DNA of 64,000 nucleotides from Paenibacillus tritici (GTDB lineage: Bacteria > Bacillota > Bacilli > Paenibacillales > Paenibacillaceae), in NCBI RefSeq assembly GCF_013204885.1, contig NZ_JABMKX010000005.1, positions 248,001-312,000 of the forward strand. The letters run 5' to 3'. The notes beneath the pieces were generated by a model, which was not told where the DNA came from, searched no databases, and was given only the letters and a program-made list of their open reading frames with translations. Position numbers and translations under genes: made by a program. Position 1 is the stretch's first letter, and the number at the start of each line of letters is the position of its first letter. Below are positions 15,244 to 23,288 of the stretch, in pieces.

Positions 15244-16281
15244 TTACATTCTGCGGTGCTTGCGCAGAGCCAGCACATTGAGCAGCATGAACAGCAGGGA
15301 GAAGCCGATCAGCATGAAGACATCCCGTGCGATATCTTCCCAGCCTTGGCCGCGCAGCATGATATCCATCAATGCCTCCGAGCCATAGTAGATGGGAGTT
15401 GCGAGTCCGATGCGCTGCAGCCAGAGCGGAAGGGTATCCAGCGGAAATAACCCGCTCAGGAAGATCTGCGGCACAATGACCAGGGGGATGAACTGGATCA
15501 TCTGCAGCTCATTGGCGGCAAAGGCGGAGAGCAGTGTACCGAGCGTCAGCGCCGACATCGACAATAGCAGGGTCATCAGGAGGACATAGCCGAAGCTGCC
15601 GTTCATCATAATCCCCAGCACCTGGATCGAGAACCAGGAGATCAGCAGGGCCTGGAAGATAGTGAAGATGCCGAAGCCGCAGACATAACCGGTTACTATC
15701 TCCCAGCGCTTCAGCGGGGTGGAGAGCAGACGTTCCAGTGTTCCCGTTGTCCGCTCGCGCAGGAAGGAGACACCTGCGATCAGGAAGACGAAGAAGAAGA
15801 CAAATACCCCAATCATAATCGGGCCGAAGCGGTCAATCGTCTTCATATCCTGGGCGCCGTAGAGATAGCTGATCTGCGGCATGTGTGACCCGCTGCCGGA
15901 TGCCGCAGGCTGGAGACTCTGCGCAGCTTCCTGCAGCGCCATGATTACGGCGCGGTTCGCCGCAGGGTTGCTGCCTTCGAGGACAACGGAGGGAGTGCTT
16001 CCCTTCATTGTAATGAACGCATCAATGTCGCCCGCCTTCAGGGCGGCATTGCCGGAGTCTACATCGCCATATCCGGTAACCTCCGCCTGCTGGGCTTCCA
16101 GGGCTGTGCGGAACACCGCCGTATCGGCGGACACACCGATCTTAGGCTCATAGGCAGGGCTGCTAAACACCAGGCTCATCAGGCTAAGCACCAGCAGGGG
16201 AGCGATGAACATCAGGGCCATGGTTCTTTTATCATGGATGAACTGCTGCAGAATTCTCTGGGTAATCGCACGGATTCTCAT
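15244..16281 (-). CDS. ABC-2 type transporter permease
   Basis: 345 residues, ATG at 16281, overlapping the ATPase stop by four bases (translational coupling). One N-terminal membrane helix (TMALMFIAPLLVLSLMSLVF) is followed by an extracellular domain of about 130 residues and then five C-terminal helices. The segment SFLRERTTGTLERLLSTPLKRWEIVTGY is the hallmark coupling region of ABC-2 (DrrB/YhgE/NodJ-like) permeases. It pairs with the ATPase to export a hydrophobic compound or drug; the substrate is not predictable. Confidence 0.92.
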   Translation of the reverse strand: MRIRAITQRILQQFIHDKRTMALMFIAPLLVLSLMSLVFSSPAYEPKIGVSADTAVFRTALEAQQAEVTGYGDVDSGNAALKAGDIDAFITMKGSTPSVVLEGSNPAANRAVIMALQEAAQSLQPAASGSGSHMPQISYLYGAQDMKTIDRFGPIMIGVFVFFFVFLIAGVSFLRERTTGTLERLLSTPLKRWEIVTGYVCGFGIFTIFQALLISWFSIQVLGIMMNGSFGYVLLMTLLLSMSALTLGTLLSAFAANELQMIQFIPLVIVPQIFLSGLFPLDTLPLWLQRIGLATPIYYGSEALMDIMLRGQGWEDIARDVFMLIGFSLLFMLLNVLALRKHRRM

Positions 16282-17009
16282 TGGCGCACCCCTCCATAGT
16301 AGAGGAAGGCTTCCTCGATGGTGGCGGAGCCGGTAGCCTGAAGCAGTCCGGCCGGAGTATCCACAGCCAGCAGAACGCCATCCCGGATCATCGCCAGCCG
16401 GTCACATTTCTCCGCCTCATCCATCACATGTGTGGTCAGCACAATCGTCGTTCCCTTGCGGTTCAGCGCCTTCAGCTCCTGCCAGATGGACCTGCGCAGC
16501 ACCGGATCAATGCCCACGGTAGGCTCATCCAGCAGGAGCAGCGGCGGCTCATGCAGCAGGGCGATCGCCAGGGACAGACGGCGCTTCATGCCTCCGGAGT
16601 ATTGATCCACCCTTTTGCGCAGATGCTCCTGCAGGTTCACCAGCTCCATGACATCTCTGATCCGGCGTGTGCGGTTGCCGCCCTTCAGTCCATAGAGAGA
16701 GGCGAAGAATTCCAGATTCTCCTTGGCGCTCAGTTCAGTATACAAGGCATCCGCCTGGGCCATATACCCGATTTGCTGCAGCATCTTAAGCTTCGGCATC
16801 CGAACACCGAGGAGCTGGACCTCACCGGAGGTCGCCTCGTCAATGCCCGTGAGCAGCTTGATCAGCGTAGTTTTGCCGGAGCCGGAAGGTCCCAGAATCC
16901 CGAAGGTCTCTGCCTCATCCACCTGGAGCGTAATATTCTTAAGTACCCTTTTATTGCCAAAAGACCGGTCCACACCGGTAACCTCAATCACAGGCTTCAC
17001 CTGATTCAT
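16278..17009 (-). CDS. ABC transporter ATP-binding protein
   Basis: 243 residues. The ATG at 17009 (Met-Asn-Gln-Val) follows GGAGGAATTAGGC; an in-frame upstream Met lies inside the ribosome site itself. Walker A is GILGPSGSGKTTLIKLL, the Q-loop is IGYMAQADALY, the ABC signature is QYSGGMKRRLSLAIALL, Walker B LLLLDEPTVGID, and the H-loop TTHVMDEAEKCDR. It is of the DrrA/CcmA type that partners ABC-2 permeases. First gene of the operon, directly behind the palindromic operator. Confidence 0.94.
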   Translation of the reverse strand: MNQVKPVIEVTGVDRSFGNKRVLKNITLQVDEAETFGILGPSGSGKTTLIKLLTGIDEATSGEVQLLGVRMPKLKMLQQIGYMAQADALYTELSAKENLEFFASLYGLKGGNRTRRIRDVMELVNLQEHLRKRVDQYSGGMKRRLSLAIALLHEPPLLLLDEPTVGIDPVLRRSIWQELKALNRKGTTIVLTTHVMDEAEKCDRLAMIRDGVLLAVDTPAGLLQATGSATIEEAFLYYGGVRQ

Positions 17010-17033
17010 GCCTAATTCCTCCATTCTCACAGT

Positions 17034-17058
17034 AATGAGTGAGCGCTCACTCATTATA
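17034..17058 (-). promoter_or_regulatory. TetR operator palindrome over the -10 of the ABC exporter operon
   Basis: A perfect 22-bp palindrome (17034-17055) of half-sites AATGAGTGAGC and GCTCACTCATT. On the minus strand TATAAT (17058-17053) overlaps its edge, so a bound repressor would block the promoter. The TetR family commonly uses such operators; TetR is the third gene of this operon. Confidence 0.85.
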
Positions 17059-17219
17059 CTAATGATTTCCCGTTCAAAAGTAAATCTCTTTCTTTGGCCT
17101 GCAAAATTATTTTGAATTCTATAGATTGTCCGTTTACCCCCACCCTATATCCGGGTAATAAAGGGGACATTTAAGATATCCGGCATCTTGGAACCCCATT
17201 CCCTAAAGGCGGTGGAATC

Positions 17220-17663
17220 ATGGCAGGACCTAAGCTGCTCCTGACTCTGGGAGTGCTGCTGGCTGCGGCCGGACTGAGCGGCTGCTCCGATTCAGGCAAG
17301 GAGGCCGGCGGCGGACGTTTTCATACCTTGGCCGAAGAGAACACAGAGGCACAGCAGTATCTGCCTGAGGATCTGCCGATTCCCGAAGGTGCAGGGATTA
17401 CTTTTACACAAGGCGATCTGGCAGAGGGCAAGAAATCGTCCATGCTGATCTATCAGACGAATGAGAGTATGGCCGCGCTTGGCACTGCCTATCAGAAGTA
17501 TGTAAGAGAGAAGGCGCTGGAACGCGGGACGGAGATTGTGGACAGCCGCAACATTCTCATTAACGGCAAAGTGAAGGGGGCCTATTCCTATTCCATTATT
17601 GGGAGCAGCTCGGAATCGCAGAGCGGCGGGAACGAGATTATCGTGACATGGATCGAGAATTAA
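17220..17663 (+). CDS. Secreted lipoprotein, unknown function
   Basis: 147 residues, ATG at 17220 after AAAGGCGGTGG. The signal peptide ends in a lipobox LSGC (Cys about residue 22), so the mature protein is lipid-anchored outside the membrane. The rest is a small soluble domain (QYLPEDLPIPEGAGITFTQG, ALGTAYQKYVREKALERG) with an IVDSRNILINGKVKGAYSY strand-turn segment. I do not recognise the family. Followed by a terminator. Confidence 0.8.
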   Translation: MAGPKLLLTLGVLLAAAGLSGCSDSGKEAGGGRFHTLAEENTEAQQYLPEDLPIPEGAGITFTQGDLAEGKKSSMLIYQTNESMAALGTAYQKYVREKALERGTEIVDSRNILINGKVKGAYSYSIIGSSSESQSGGNEIIVTWIEN

Positions 17664-17678
17664 CACAGGTTTGACAAT

Positions 17679-17722
17679 AGACCGGTCCGGGATGCTTTTC
17701 CCGGGCGGGTCTTTTATTTTTA
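17679..17722 (+). terminator. Rho-independent terminator
   Basis: AGACCGGTCCGGG / CCCGGGCGGGTCT with a short loop, followed by TTTTATTTTTATTT. Confidence 0.85.
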
Positions 17723-17823
17723 TTTGTACAGTTAATATTTCCATAACATTCCTGCGCAACAGAATTGACACTCGTAGACGAAAATAACAGTAGCAGTTAC
17801 CTATAGGAAAAGGGTGAATCTAA

Positions 17824-19260
17824 TTGACAAATCGTAAATGGATCGGTGCGGCCCTGGCTTCAGCACTTCTCGTAACAGGGGGAGCCGTTAGCGTTCTGGC
17901 CACAAGCAGCCAGGTGAGTGCCGCAGCCGTGAAGACAGCCGCAGCTGAGGAGAGCAGCACGACCTGGAGCATCAACGGTACGCAGGTTGCACTCAGCACC
18001 ATCAACAGCGGCGGGTATAAGCTCTACTCCTTAAGCCAGGTAGCCGCAGAGCTGGGCGCCGGACTTGTGCGGGGAAGCAGCGGATTCCAGCTGAATGACA
18101 GCAAAGGACTACATAACGTACAGATCCAGGCAGGTGTGAGAAGCTATCAGGTAGACGGAGAGACCCTGGAATTTACAGTTGCGCCTGTAATGCATGACCG
18201 TAAAATCTACGTGGAGCTAACGAAGCTGGTTACGGCACTTGGCGGCGAACTGCAGGCTGATGCCCGCACTATCCTGAGCTTCGCCCGGCCGGCAGGTTCA
18301 TTCGACACCCTTCACTGGAGTGCGGACGGTGGCCTGATCGCCAGCCAGAGCGACGCTGAATCTGCGCTGCTCTATAAATTCACCCAGACCCCGGGTAATT
18401 ATGATCTGTTTACTACCAGCGAAGGTGCAGTGGATTATGCGGTGTCTGCCGATCAGCAGTGGGGCGCATTTAACGATGAGACCGGCCAGCTGAAGCTGAT
18501 CAACCTGTCCACCGGCGTAATCAGCTCCCTTGGCAAAGATACCAGCGTGAAGACGGATCTCGTATGGTCCGGCGACGGCAAGACGATCTATTTCGTCCAG
18601 GGCGACAAGCAGGAGAAGCTGGCACAAATTTCAGTGGAGACCGGAGAGGTCAAGTCTCTGCTTGAAGATAAAGTCGAGAACAAATCGGAGCTTCGTGTAT
18701 CGGCCGACGGCAAAAGTGCCGTGTACATTGTCAATGTGACAGGCGTTGCCAAGAATGACGCTGACAGCACAGAAGCTTCGCTTACCGTAGACTACAGCAA
18801 GGCGGGAGAACAGCTGTACAAGCTGGATCTCACCACCAAAGGCGCCAAGCCGGCAGCTCTGACTACGGCACTCGACAACAAGCTGTATCCTGAGATTCTT
18901 GCAGGCGGCAGCGTAGTGTACCTGAGTGCTGATCCAGACGGCAATGCCGCTAATACCTTGAAGCAGATTGCCGCAGACGGCACCACCTCAGACATCGCCC
19001 TCAGTGCAGAAGCTAACTGGTCCAAGGGTGTCACCACCGGCCTGATTGTTTCCGGCACTACAGCAGACGGCAGCACAGTGATCTACTCCATTGCCGGCAA
19101 CGCCGCTCCGGTTGAATTATACCGTACAGCGGATGATGTATCGGAAGTGTCTGTATCGGGCGACGGCAGCAAGCTGGCCATTGTCAGCGATGGTAAAGTG
19201 CTAGTGATTCAGAACGGCAAAGCTCTGGAGCTGTCCAGTTCACCAGAAGCCGTTAATTAA
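17824..19260 (+). CDS. Secreted stalk-domain protein with beta-propeller-like C-terminus
   Basis: 478 residues, TTG start at 17824 behind AAAAGGGTGAA. The signal peptide ends near QVSAAAV. Residues about 45-150 carry a copper-amine-oxidase N-terminal-like (stalk) domain: STTWSINGTQVAL, YKLYSLSQVAAELGAGLV and DRKIYVELTKLVTALGG. The C-terminal 300 residues have repeated S-x-D-G-K/Q motifs (WSADGGLIAS, SADQQWGAF, WSGDGKTIYFV, VSADGKSAVY, VSGDGSKLAIV). These suggest a TolB/WD-like propeller. It lies 44 bases before pstS without a terminator, so it may be co-transcribed. A cell-surface role is likely; copper binding is not implied. Confidence 0.82.
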   Translation: MTNRKWIGAALASALLVTGGAVSVLATSSQVSAAAVKTAAAEESSTTWSINGTQVALSTINSGGYKLYSLSQVAAELGAGLVRGSSGFQLNDSKGLHNVQIQAGVRSYQVDGETLEFTVAPVMHDRKIYVELTKLVTALGGELQADARTILSFARPAGSFDTLHWSADGGLIASQSDAESALLYKFTQTPGNYDLFTTSEGAVDYAVSADQQWGAFNDETGQLKLINLSTGVISSLGKDTSVKTDLVWSGDGKTIYFVQGDKQEKLAQISVETGEVKSLLEDKVENKSELRVSADGKSAVYIVNVTGVAKNDADSTEASLTVDYSKAGEQLYKLDLTTKGAKPAALTTALDNKLYPEILAGGSVVYLSADPDGNAANTLKQIAADGTTSDIALSAEANWSKGVTTGLIVSGTTADGSTVIYSIAGNAAPVELYRTADDVSEVSVSGDGSKLAIVSDGKVLVIQNGKALELSSSPEAVN

Positions 19261-19304
19261 TACCAACATATATCGGCGCAGGTCGCCGGGAGGAGAATTC
19301 AGAC

Positions 19305-20168
19305 ATGAAGGTTTTTCGGAAATTAACAGTTACAGCGCTCACCGCAGTTATCGCACTTACCGCATCTTTTGCAGGGGTAGCTTCAGCAGCAGACAGCCTT
19401 AAGGGTAAAATCACCGTCAACGGATCTACGGCCCTGCTTCCGCTGACCTTACAGGCCGCCAAAGAATTCCAGAAGCTTCACCCGAAAGTGAAGATCGCGG
19501 CTTCCGGCAAAGGCTCCGTGACCGGGCCCCAGGCCGTGAAGAAAGGGATTGCCGATATCGGAGCCTGTGACTGGGATGCCAGCATTGATGTTCCGGGCTT
19601 CAAGGCTTTTGACGGGCAGGTGGCGAATAAGGTCGCAGTTATTCCTTTTGCAACCATCGTCAATAAGAACGTCGGCGTAGACAACCTGACCACAGAGCAG
19701 CTTAAAGGAATCTATTCCGGCAAAATCACCAACTGGAAAGAAGTCGGCGGAGCGGATGGAAATATCGTAGTGATCACCCGTGCCTTCGGTTCCGGTACCC
19801 GTGTCAACTATCAGGCCAAGGCTCTGGGTGGCGGAGATATCGTCAAAAAAGAGAAGAACTACAAGGAAACCGGCTCCAGCGGCGACATGAAAACAGCGGT
19901 AGGCACTACTCCGAATGCTATCGGATACATCGACCTTGTCTATGTAACCGGCGGTGATATCAAAGCCGTGAAGTTCAACGGTGTCGAAGCTACTACAGAT
20001 AATGTGATCAACGGCTCGTACAAGATTTGGGCATATGGCTACTATATGACGAATGGCCAGCCAACCGGCGCGACCAAAGAATTCATTGAATATGTGCAGA
20101 GCAAGAAATTCCAGCAGGGTTCGCTCAAAAAGCTGAAGTTCATTCCGATCTCTGCCATGCAGAACTAA
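19305..20168 (+). CDS. pstS: Phosphate ABC transporter substrate-binding protein
   Basis: 287 residues, ATG at 19305 after GGGAGGAG. The signal peptide is cleaved near GVASAADS; there is no lipobox Cys, unusual for a Gram-positive binding protein, so it may be released or held by other means. The PstS signature follows: ITVNGSTALLPLTLQAAKEF, a glycine-rich ASGKGSVTGPQAV phosphate loop, GACDWDAS, then VNKNVGVDNLT, IYSGKITNWKEVGG and RAFGSGTRVNYQ. It captures inorganic phosphate (or a related oxyanion) for the PstC-PstA channel encoded next. Confidence 0.9.
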   Translation: MKVFRKLTVTALTAVIALTASFAGVASAADSLKGKITVNGSTALLPLTLQAAKEFQKLHPKVKIAASGKGSVTGPQAVKKGIADIGACDWDASIDVPGFKAFDGQVANKVAVIPFATIVNKNVGVDNLTTEQLKGIYSGKITNWKEVGGADGNIVVITRAFGSGTRVNYQAKALGGGDIVKKEKNYKETGSSGDMKTAVGTTPNAIGYIDLVYVTGGDIKAVKFNGVEATTDNVINGSYKIWAYGYYMTNGQPTGATKEFIEYVQSKKFQQGSLKKLKFIPISAMQN

Positions 20169-20255
20169 GCTTCAGCAGCACGCAAGACCATAGATGGATA
20201 GGCAACAGCGGCCAGCTCCGGTTATACGGGGTTGGCCTCTTACAGGAGGGAAAGT

Positions 20256-21209
20256 ATGGGCGCACCGGTGCATGGCCTGACAGCACAGACGGCACAGACA
20301 CAGGCAAGGCTAGAGGAAGTTAAACGTAACACCAAAAGACACCGAAGACATTTGCTTGGCAACAGCATATCCCGTTATTATTTCTTGTTCAGCATCCTTG
20401 CGCTGTGTCTCGTGCTTGGACTAGTTATTGTATTCATCGGCCAAACGGCGCTGCTGCTCTTCGCCCGCATCTCACCGCAGGACTTCTTCTTCTCGTTCAA
20501 CTGGACGCCCGAAGAGGAGGCGTTCGGCGCCGCGGCCTTCATTGTAAATACATTGTCGCTTACAGCGCTGACCCTGATTATTGCTGTGCCTGTATCGGTA
20601 GCAATGGCCGTACTCTGCGCGGAGATTGCGCCGAAATGGCTGAAGAGCTTCATCCGTCCGGTACTGGATCTGCTGGTCGGTATTCCTTCTATAGTATATG
20701 GCTATCTTGGACTGACCGTCCTCCTTCCCTTCCTGCGCAGAGTCAGCGGGGAAGGTCTGGGGGACGGGCTGCTCGCCGCTGCCCTTGTGCTCGCACTGAT
20801 GGTGCTGCCGACGATATGCCGGATCAGCGATGATGCGATCGTCTCTGTTCCGCGCAAATACCGGGACGCTGCTTATGCGCTCGGCTCGACCCGTCTGCAG
20901 GTCATTATGCGTGTCGTTCTCCCGGCAGCCAGCCGGGGAATTATCTCGGCAGTAATTCTGGGCATGACCCGCGCAGTCGGTGAGACCATGGCGGTGGTTA
21001 TGGTCATCGGCAATACGCCGCAGCTGGCGAAGAGCCTGTTCGCGCCAACCTCCGTACTGACCAGCAATATCGTTATGCAGATTTCCAACGTCGAATTCGA
21101 TTCTACCTGGAACTATGCTCTGCATATGATGGCATTCCTGCTGCTGCTCATTTCATTTGTGCTGATCCTGATCATCCGGCTCCTGGGCCGCAAACGGAGG
21201 GATGCCTGA
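20256..21209 (+). CDS. pstC: Phosphate ABC transporter permease PstC
   Basis: 317 residues. The ATG at 20256 lies five bases after AGGAGGG; the frame opens earlier without a better site. An extended N-terminal arm precedes six membrane segments. The EAA-type loop is YRDAAYALGSTRLQVIMRVVLPAA, and GMTRAVGETMAVVMVIGNTP is typical of PstC. The stop overlaps the pstA start (TGATG). Confidence 0.92.
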   Translation: MGAPVHGLTAQTAQTQARLEEVKRNTKRHRRHLLGNSISRYYFLFSILALCLVLGLVIVFIGQTALLLFARISPQDFFFSFNWTPEEEAFGAAAFIVNTLSLTALTLIIAVPVSVAMAVLCAEIAPKWLKSFIRPVLDLLVGIPSIVYGYLGLTVLLPFLRRVSGEGLGDGLLAAALVLALMVLPTICRISDDAIVSVPRKYRDAAYALGSTRLQVIMRVVLPAASRGIISAVILGMTRAVGETMAVVMVIGNTPQLAKSLFAPTSVLTSNIVMQISNVEFDSTWNYALHMMAFLLLLISFVLILIIRLLGRKRRDA

Positions 21210-22090
21210 TGAACGGATTCACCCGCACACGCCATTCGGCAAGAGCCCAGCGGCGCAATAAGCTGGCGACTATAGGCTTCTATACCTTGGGCGCTCTGGT
21301 CATGCTGCTGATTTTCTGGCTGCTCTTCACCATCCTTAGCAAAGGCTTGCCGGCGCTCAGACCGGACTTCCTGATCAAGCAGCCGGAAGAGATTGATCCC
21401 GGCGGCGGAATTGGTCCTGTCCTCTTCAACTCCTTCTACATCCTGTTCATCTCCCTCCTGATCTCGGTTCCCGTCGGGATTGGTGCAGGAATCTATATGG
21501 CGGAGTATGCGCCGGATAATGCCTTCACGGGTGCGCTGCGCATCTGCGTGGAATCCCTGTCCTCGGTGCCGTCCATCGTGTTCGGCCTCCTGGGACTCGC
21601 GATCTTCGCCGAGTACTTCGGCGTCGGCCTCACGATTCTCGGCGGGGGAGTCAGCCTGGCGCTGCTGAACCTGCCGATGCTGGCCCGCGTCACCGAGGAA
21701 GCGGTGCGCGCGGTTCCCGGCGAGATCCGTGAAGCCGGCTATGCCCTCGGCATGACGAAGTTCCATGTCATCCGCAAGGTGGTCGTGCCGGTAGCCCTGC
21801 CGGCCATCGTCACCGGCGTCTGCCTGGTGGCCGGACGCGCCTTCGGGGAGTCGGCGGTCATTATCCTGACCGCCGGACTCAGCACCTCCGGCGAGATGTG
21901 GGATTTCAACCTGTTCTCACCGGGCGAGACGCTGGCTGTTCATCTGTGGTACGTGCAGTCCGAGGCGATTGTCGAGGATGCGCGGCAGATCGCCGACAAA
22001 TCCGCTGCGGTGCTGGTATTTGTCGTCCTGCTGATCAACTTTATGTTCCGCTTCCCGCTGTGGCTGGGCAACCGCCGCCGGGGACGCTGA
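21209..22090 (+). CDS. pstA: Phosphate ABC transporter permease PstA
   Basis: 293 residues, ATG at 21209 overlapping pstC. Six predicted membrane segments; the EAA loop is REAGYALGMTKFHVIRKVVVPVALPA, and GRAFGESAVIILTAG and PSIVFGLLGLAIF are characteristic of PstA. No pstB ATPase or phoU follows: the next gene, 240 bases on, is unrelated. The ATPase must be supplied from elsewhere in the genome. A hairpin at 22133-22177 probably ends the operon. Confidence 0.92.
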   Translation: MNGFTRTRHSARAQRRNKLATIGFYTLGALVMLLIFWLLFTILSKGLPALRPDFLIKQPEEIDPGGGIGPVLFNSFYILFISLLISVPVGIGAGIYMAEYAPDNAFTGALRICVESLSSVPSIVFGLLGLAIFAEYFGVGLTILGGGVSLALLNLPMLARVTEEAVRAVPGEIREAGYALGMTKFHVIRKVVVPVALPAIVTGVCLVAGRAFGESAVIILTAGLSTSGEMWDFNLFSPGETLAVHLWYVQSEAIVEDARQIADKSAAVLVFVVLLINFMFRFPLWLGNRRRGR

Positions 22091-22132
22091 GACTTAGATA
22101 GAACTGTGCTTTGATAGAAGCTGTGTTTATAT

Positions 22133-22177
22133 AACAGGCTGCCTTACTGTGGATGATCCACGGCGGGGCAGCCTGTT
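22133..22177 (+). terminator. Hairpin after pstA
   Basis: AACAGGCTGCC pairs perfectly with GGCAGCCTGTT, with an internal GTGGATGATCCAC hairpin. Only three T follow, so termination is less certain than the structure. Confidence 0.6.
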
Positions 22178-22326
22178 TGGCGTAATTGAATAGCCGCTTC
22201 TGGGCCGGTGCGGCTCACTTCAATCTCCTCCAGCTCTATTTTCCGGCATGGATATGCTATAATCTGACATAGAAATTATTGCAAGCCAGGGGTACCGGCT
22301 ATTAATCAATAAGGAGGCAGGACCAT

Positions 22327-23133
22327 TTGGACATTCGGAGGACAAGCCGCAATGAGCCGAAACGGAAGGGTTCGCCCAAGCAGCAAGTAAATATTGCACT
22401 GCCAGTTCCGGAGCTGCAGGCGATTCTGCGGGCAGCCGATGACATCATTACCTTAGGCGGACGTACGCAGTTAGCCAAGATCCTGAAGGGCTCCAAGGAG
22501 AAGAAGCTGCTTGAGCGTGGCCTGGACCGCAATCCCTCCTATGGTTTTTACAGGGAGCTTACGCTGGAACAGATTATGGAGAAAGTAGATACGCTGATCC
22601 ATACCGGTTACCTGAAGACCGAACTGTACGGTAAGCTTCCGATGATCGAATTCACTCCTCATGGCTGGACTCTGGAAAGAGAACGGCGTGCGGAAGAGTT
22701 TCTGCGGGAATGGGATCAGTGGCTGGATAACGGGATTACGCCGGTAAGCATGGACTATTTGAAGGAGCTTAACCGGGGCATGATCTTTCTGTTTCTGTTC
22801 AAAATTCTAGGTTCCGGCGACAGGAAGTACATCCCTTTTTTACAGCAATGGCAGCCCATAGAGTTCAAGAAGGTACAGGCTGAGATCGGGCAGGTAATAG
22901 CAAGCCTGAATGAGCGTGAACGGCTGGGGGAGAGGGAGTGGCAGGAGCTGCTGCGGGAACGTTCGCAATCATTGATTATACGTTCGCGTGATCCCCTTAT
23001 TCTCGTGTGTCAGCAATGCGACGGTCTGTTTGTGTTCGATGAACTTGATCTGAGCTGTTACGGGGCGGACGGGATTCACTATCCCGAGCAGTGTCCGGGT
23101 TGCAGGCTTGAGGAGAGTGGCGTGAATGAATAG
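22327..23133 (+). CDS. RQC-minor-1-like DNA-binding protein
   Basis: 268 residues, TTG start at 22327 behind AAGGAGG. A basic N-terminus is followed by a winged-helix RQC-like region: ELQAILRAADDIITLGGRTQ, LAKILKGSKEKKLLERGLD, LTLEQIMEKVDTLIHTGYL and PMIEFTPHGWTLER. This layout (two helices, wing, T-P-x-G) is that of the short stand-alone RQC-minor proteins of Bacillota, related to the RecQ C-terminal domain but without a helicase. Near the C-terminus CQQCDGLF...CPGC forms a possible zinc ribbon. A promoter-like TATAAT lies at about 22258. The stop overlaps the next small ORF. The biological role of the family is not established. Confidence 0.75.
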   Translation: MDIRRTSRNEPKRKGSPKQQVNIALPVPELQAILRAADDIITLGGRTQLAKILKGSKEKKLLERGLDRNPSYGFYRELTLEQIMEKVDTLIHTGYLKTELYGKLPMIEFTPHGWTLERERRAEEFLREWDQWLDNGITPVSMDYLKELNRGMIFLFLFKILGSGDRKYIPFLQQWQPIEFKKVQAEIGQVIASLNERERLGEREWQELLRERSQSLIIRSRDPLILVCQQCDGLFVFDELDLSCYGADGIHYPEQCPGCRLEESGVNE

Positions 23134-23257
23134 GCAGGAGCTGCGCAAGAAGGTACACCATACCGTCAATACCCTTGTTTGGGAAAAGGGCTTTGTCAAT
23201 CCATTGGATGTATTCTTAAGACTTGGGGCTGTCACGCCTGAGCTGGCCGAAGAATGA
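23126..23257 (+). CDS. 43-residue protein (possibly truncated)
   Basis: ATG at 23126, overlapping the RQC-minor stop by eight bases, with GAGGAGAG just upstream; TGA at 23255-23257. The sequence begins NRQELRKKVHHTVNTLVWEK and continues GFVNPLDVFLRLGAVTPEL. This resembles the N-terminal helical segment of larger proteins of the type ...GYVSPVDVLMxIGVLSxxDYENWR, but stops just before the expected YENWR-like part. It may be a functional small protein or the surviving start of a decayed gene. Confidence 0.55.
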   Translation: MNRQELRKKVHHTVNTLVWEKGFVNPLDVFLRLGAVTPELAEE

Positions 23258-23288
23258 ATAAGCAACACCATAAGAGAGGGGCCTTCCA

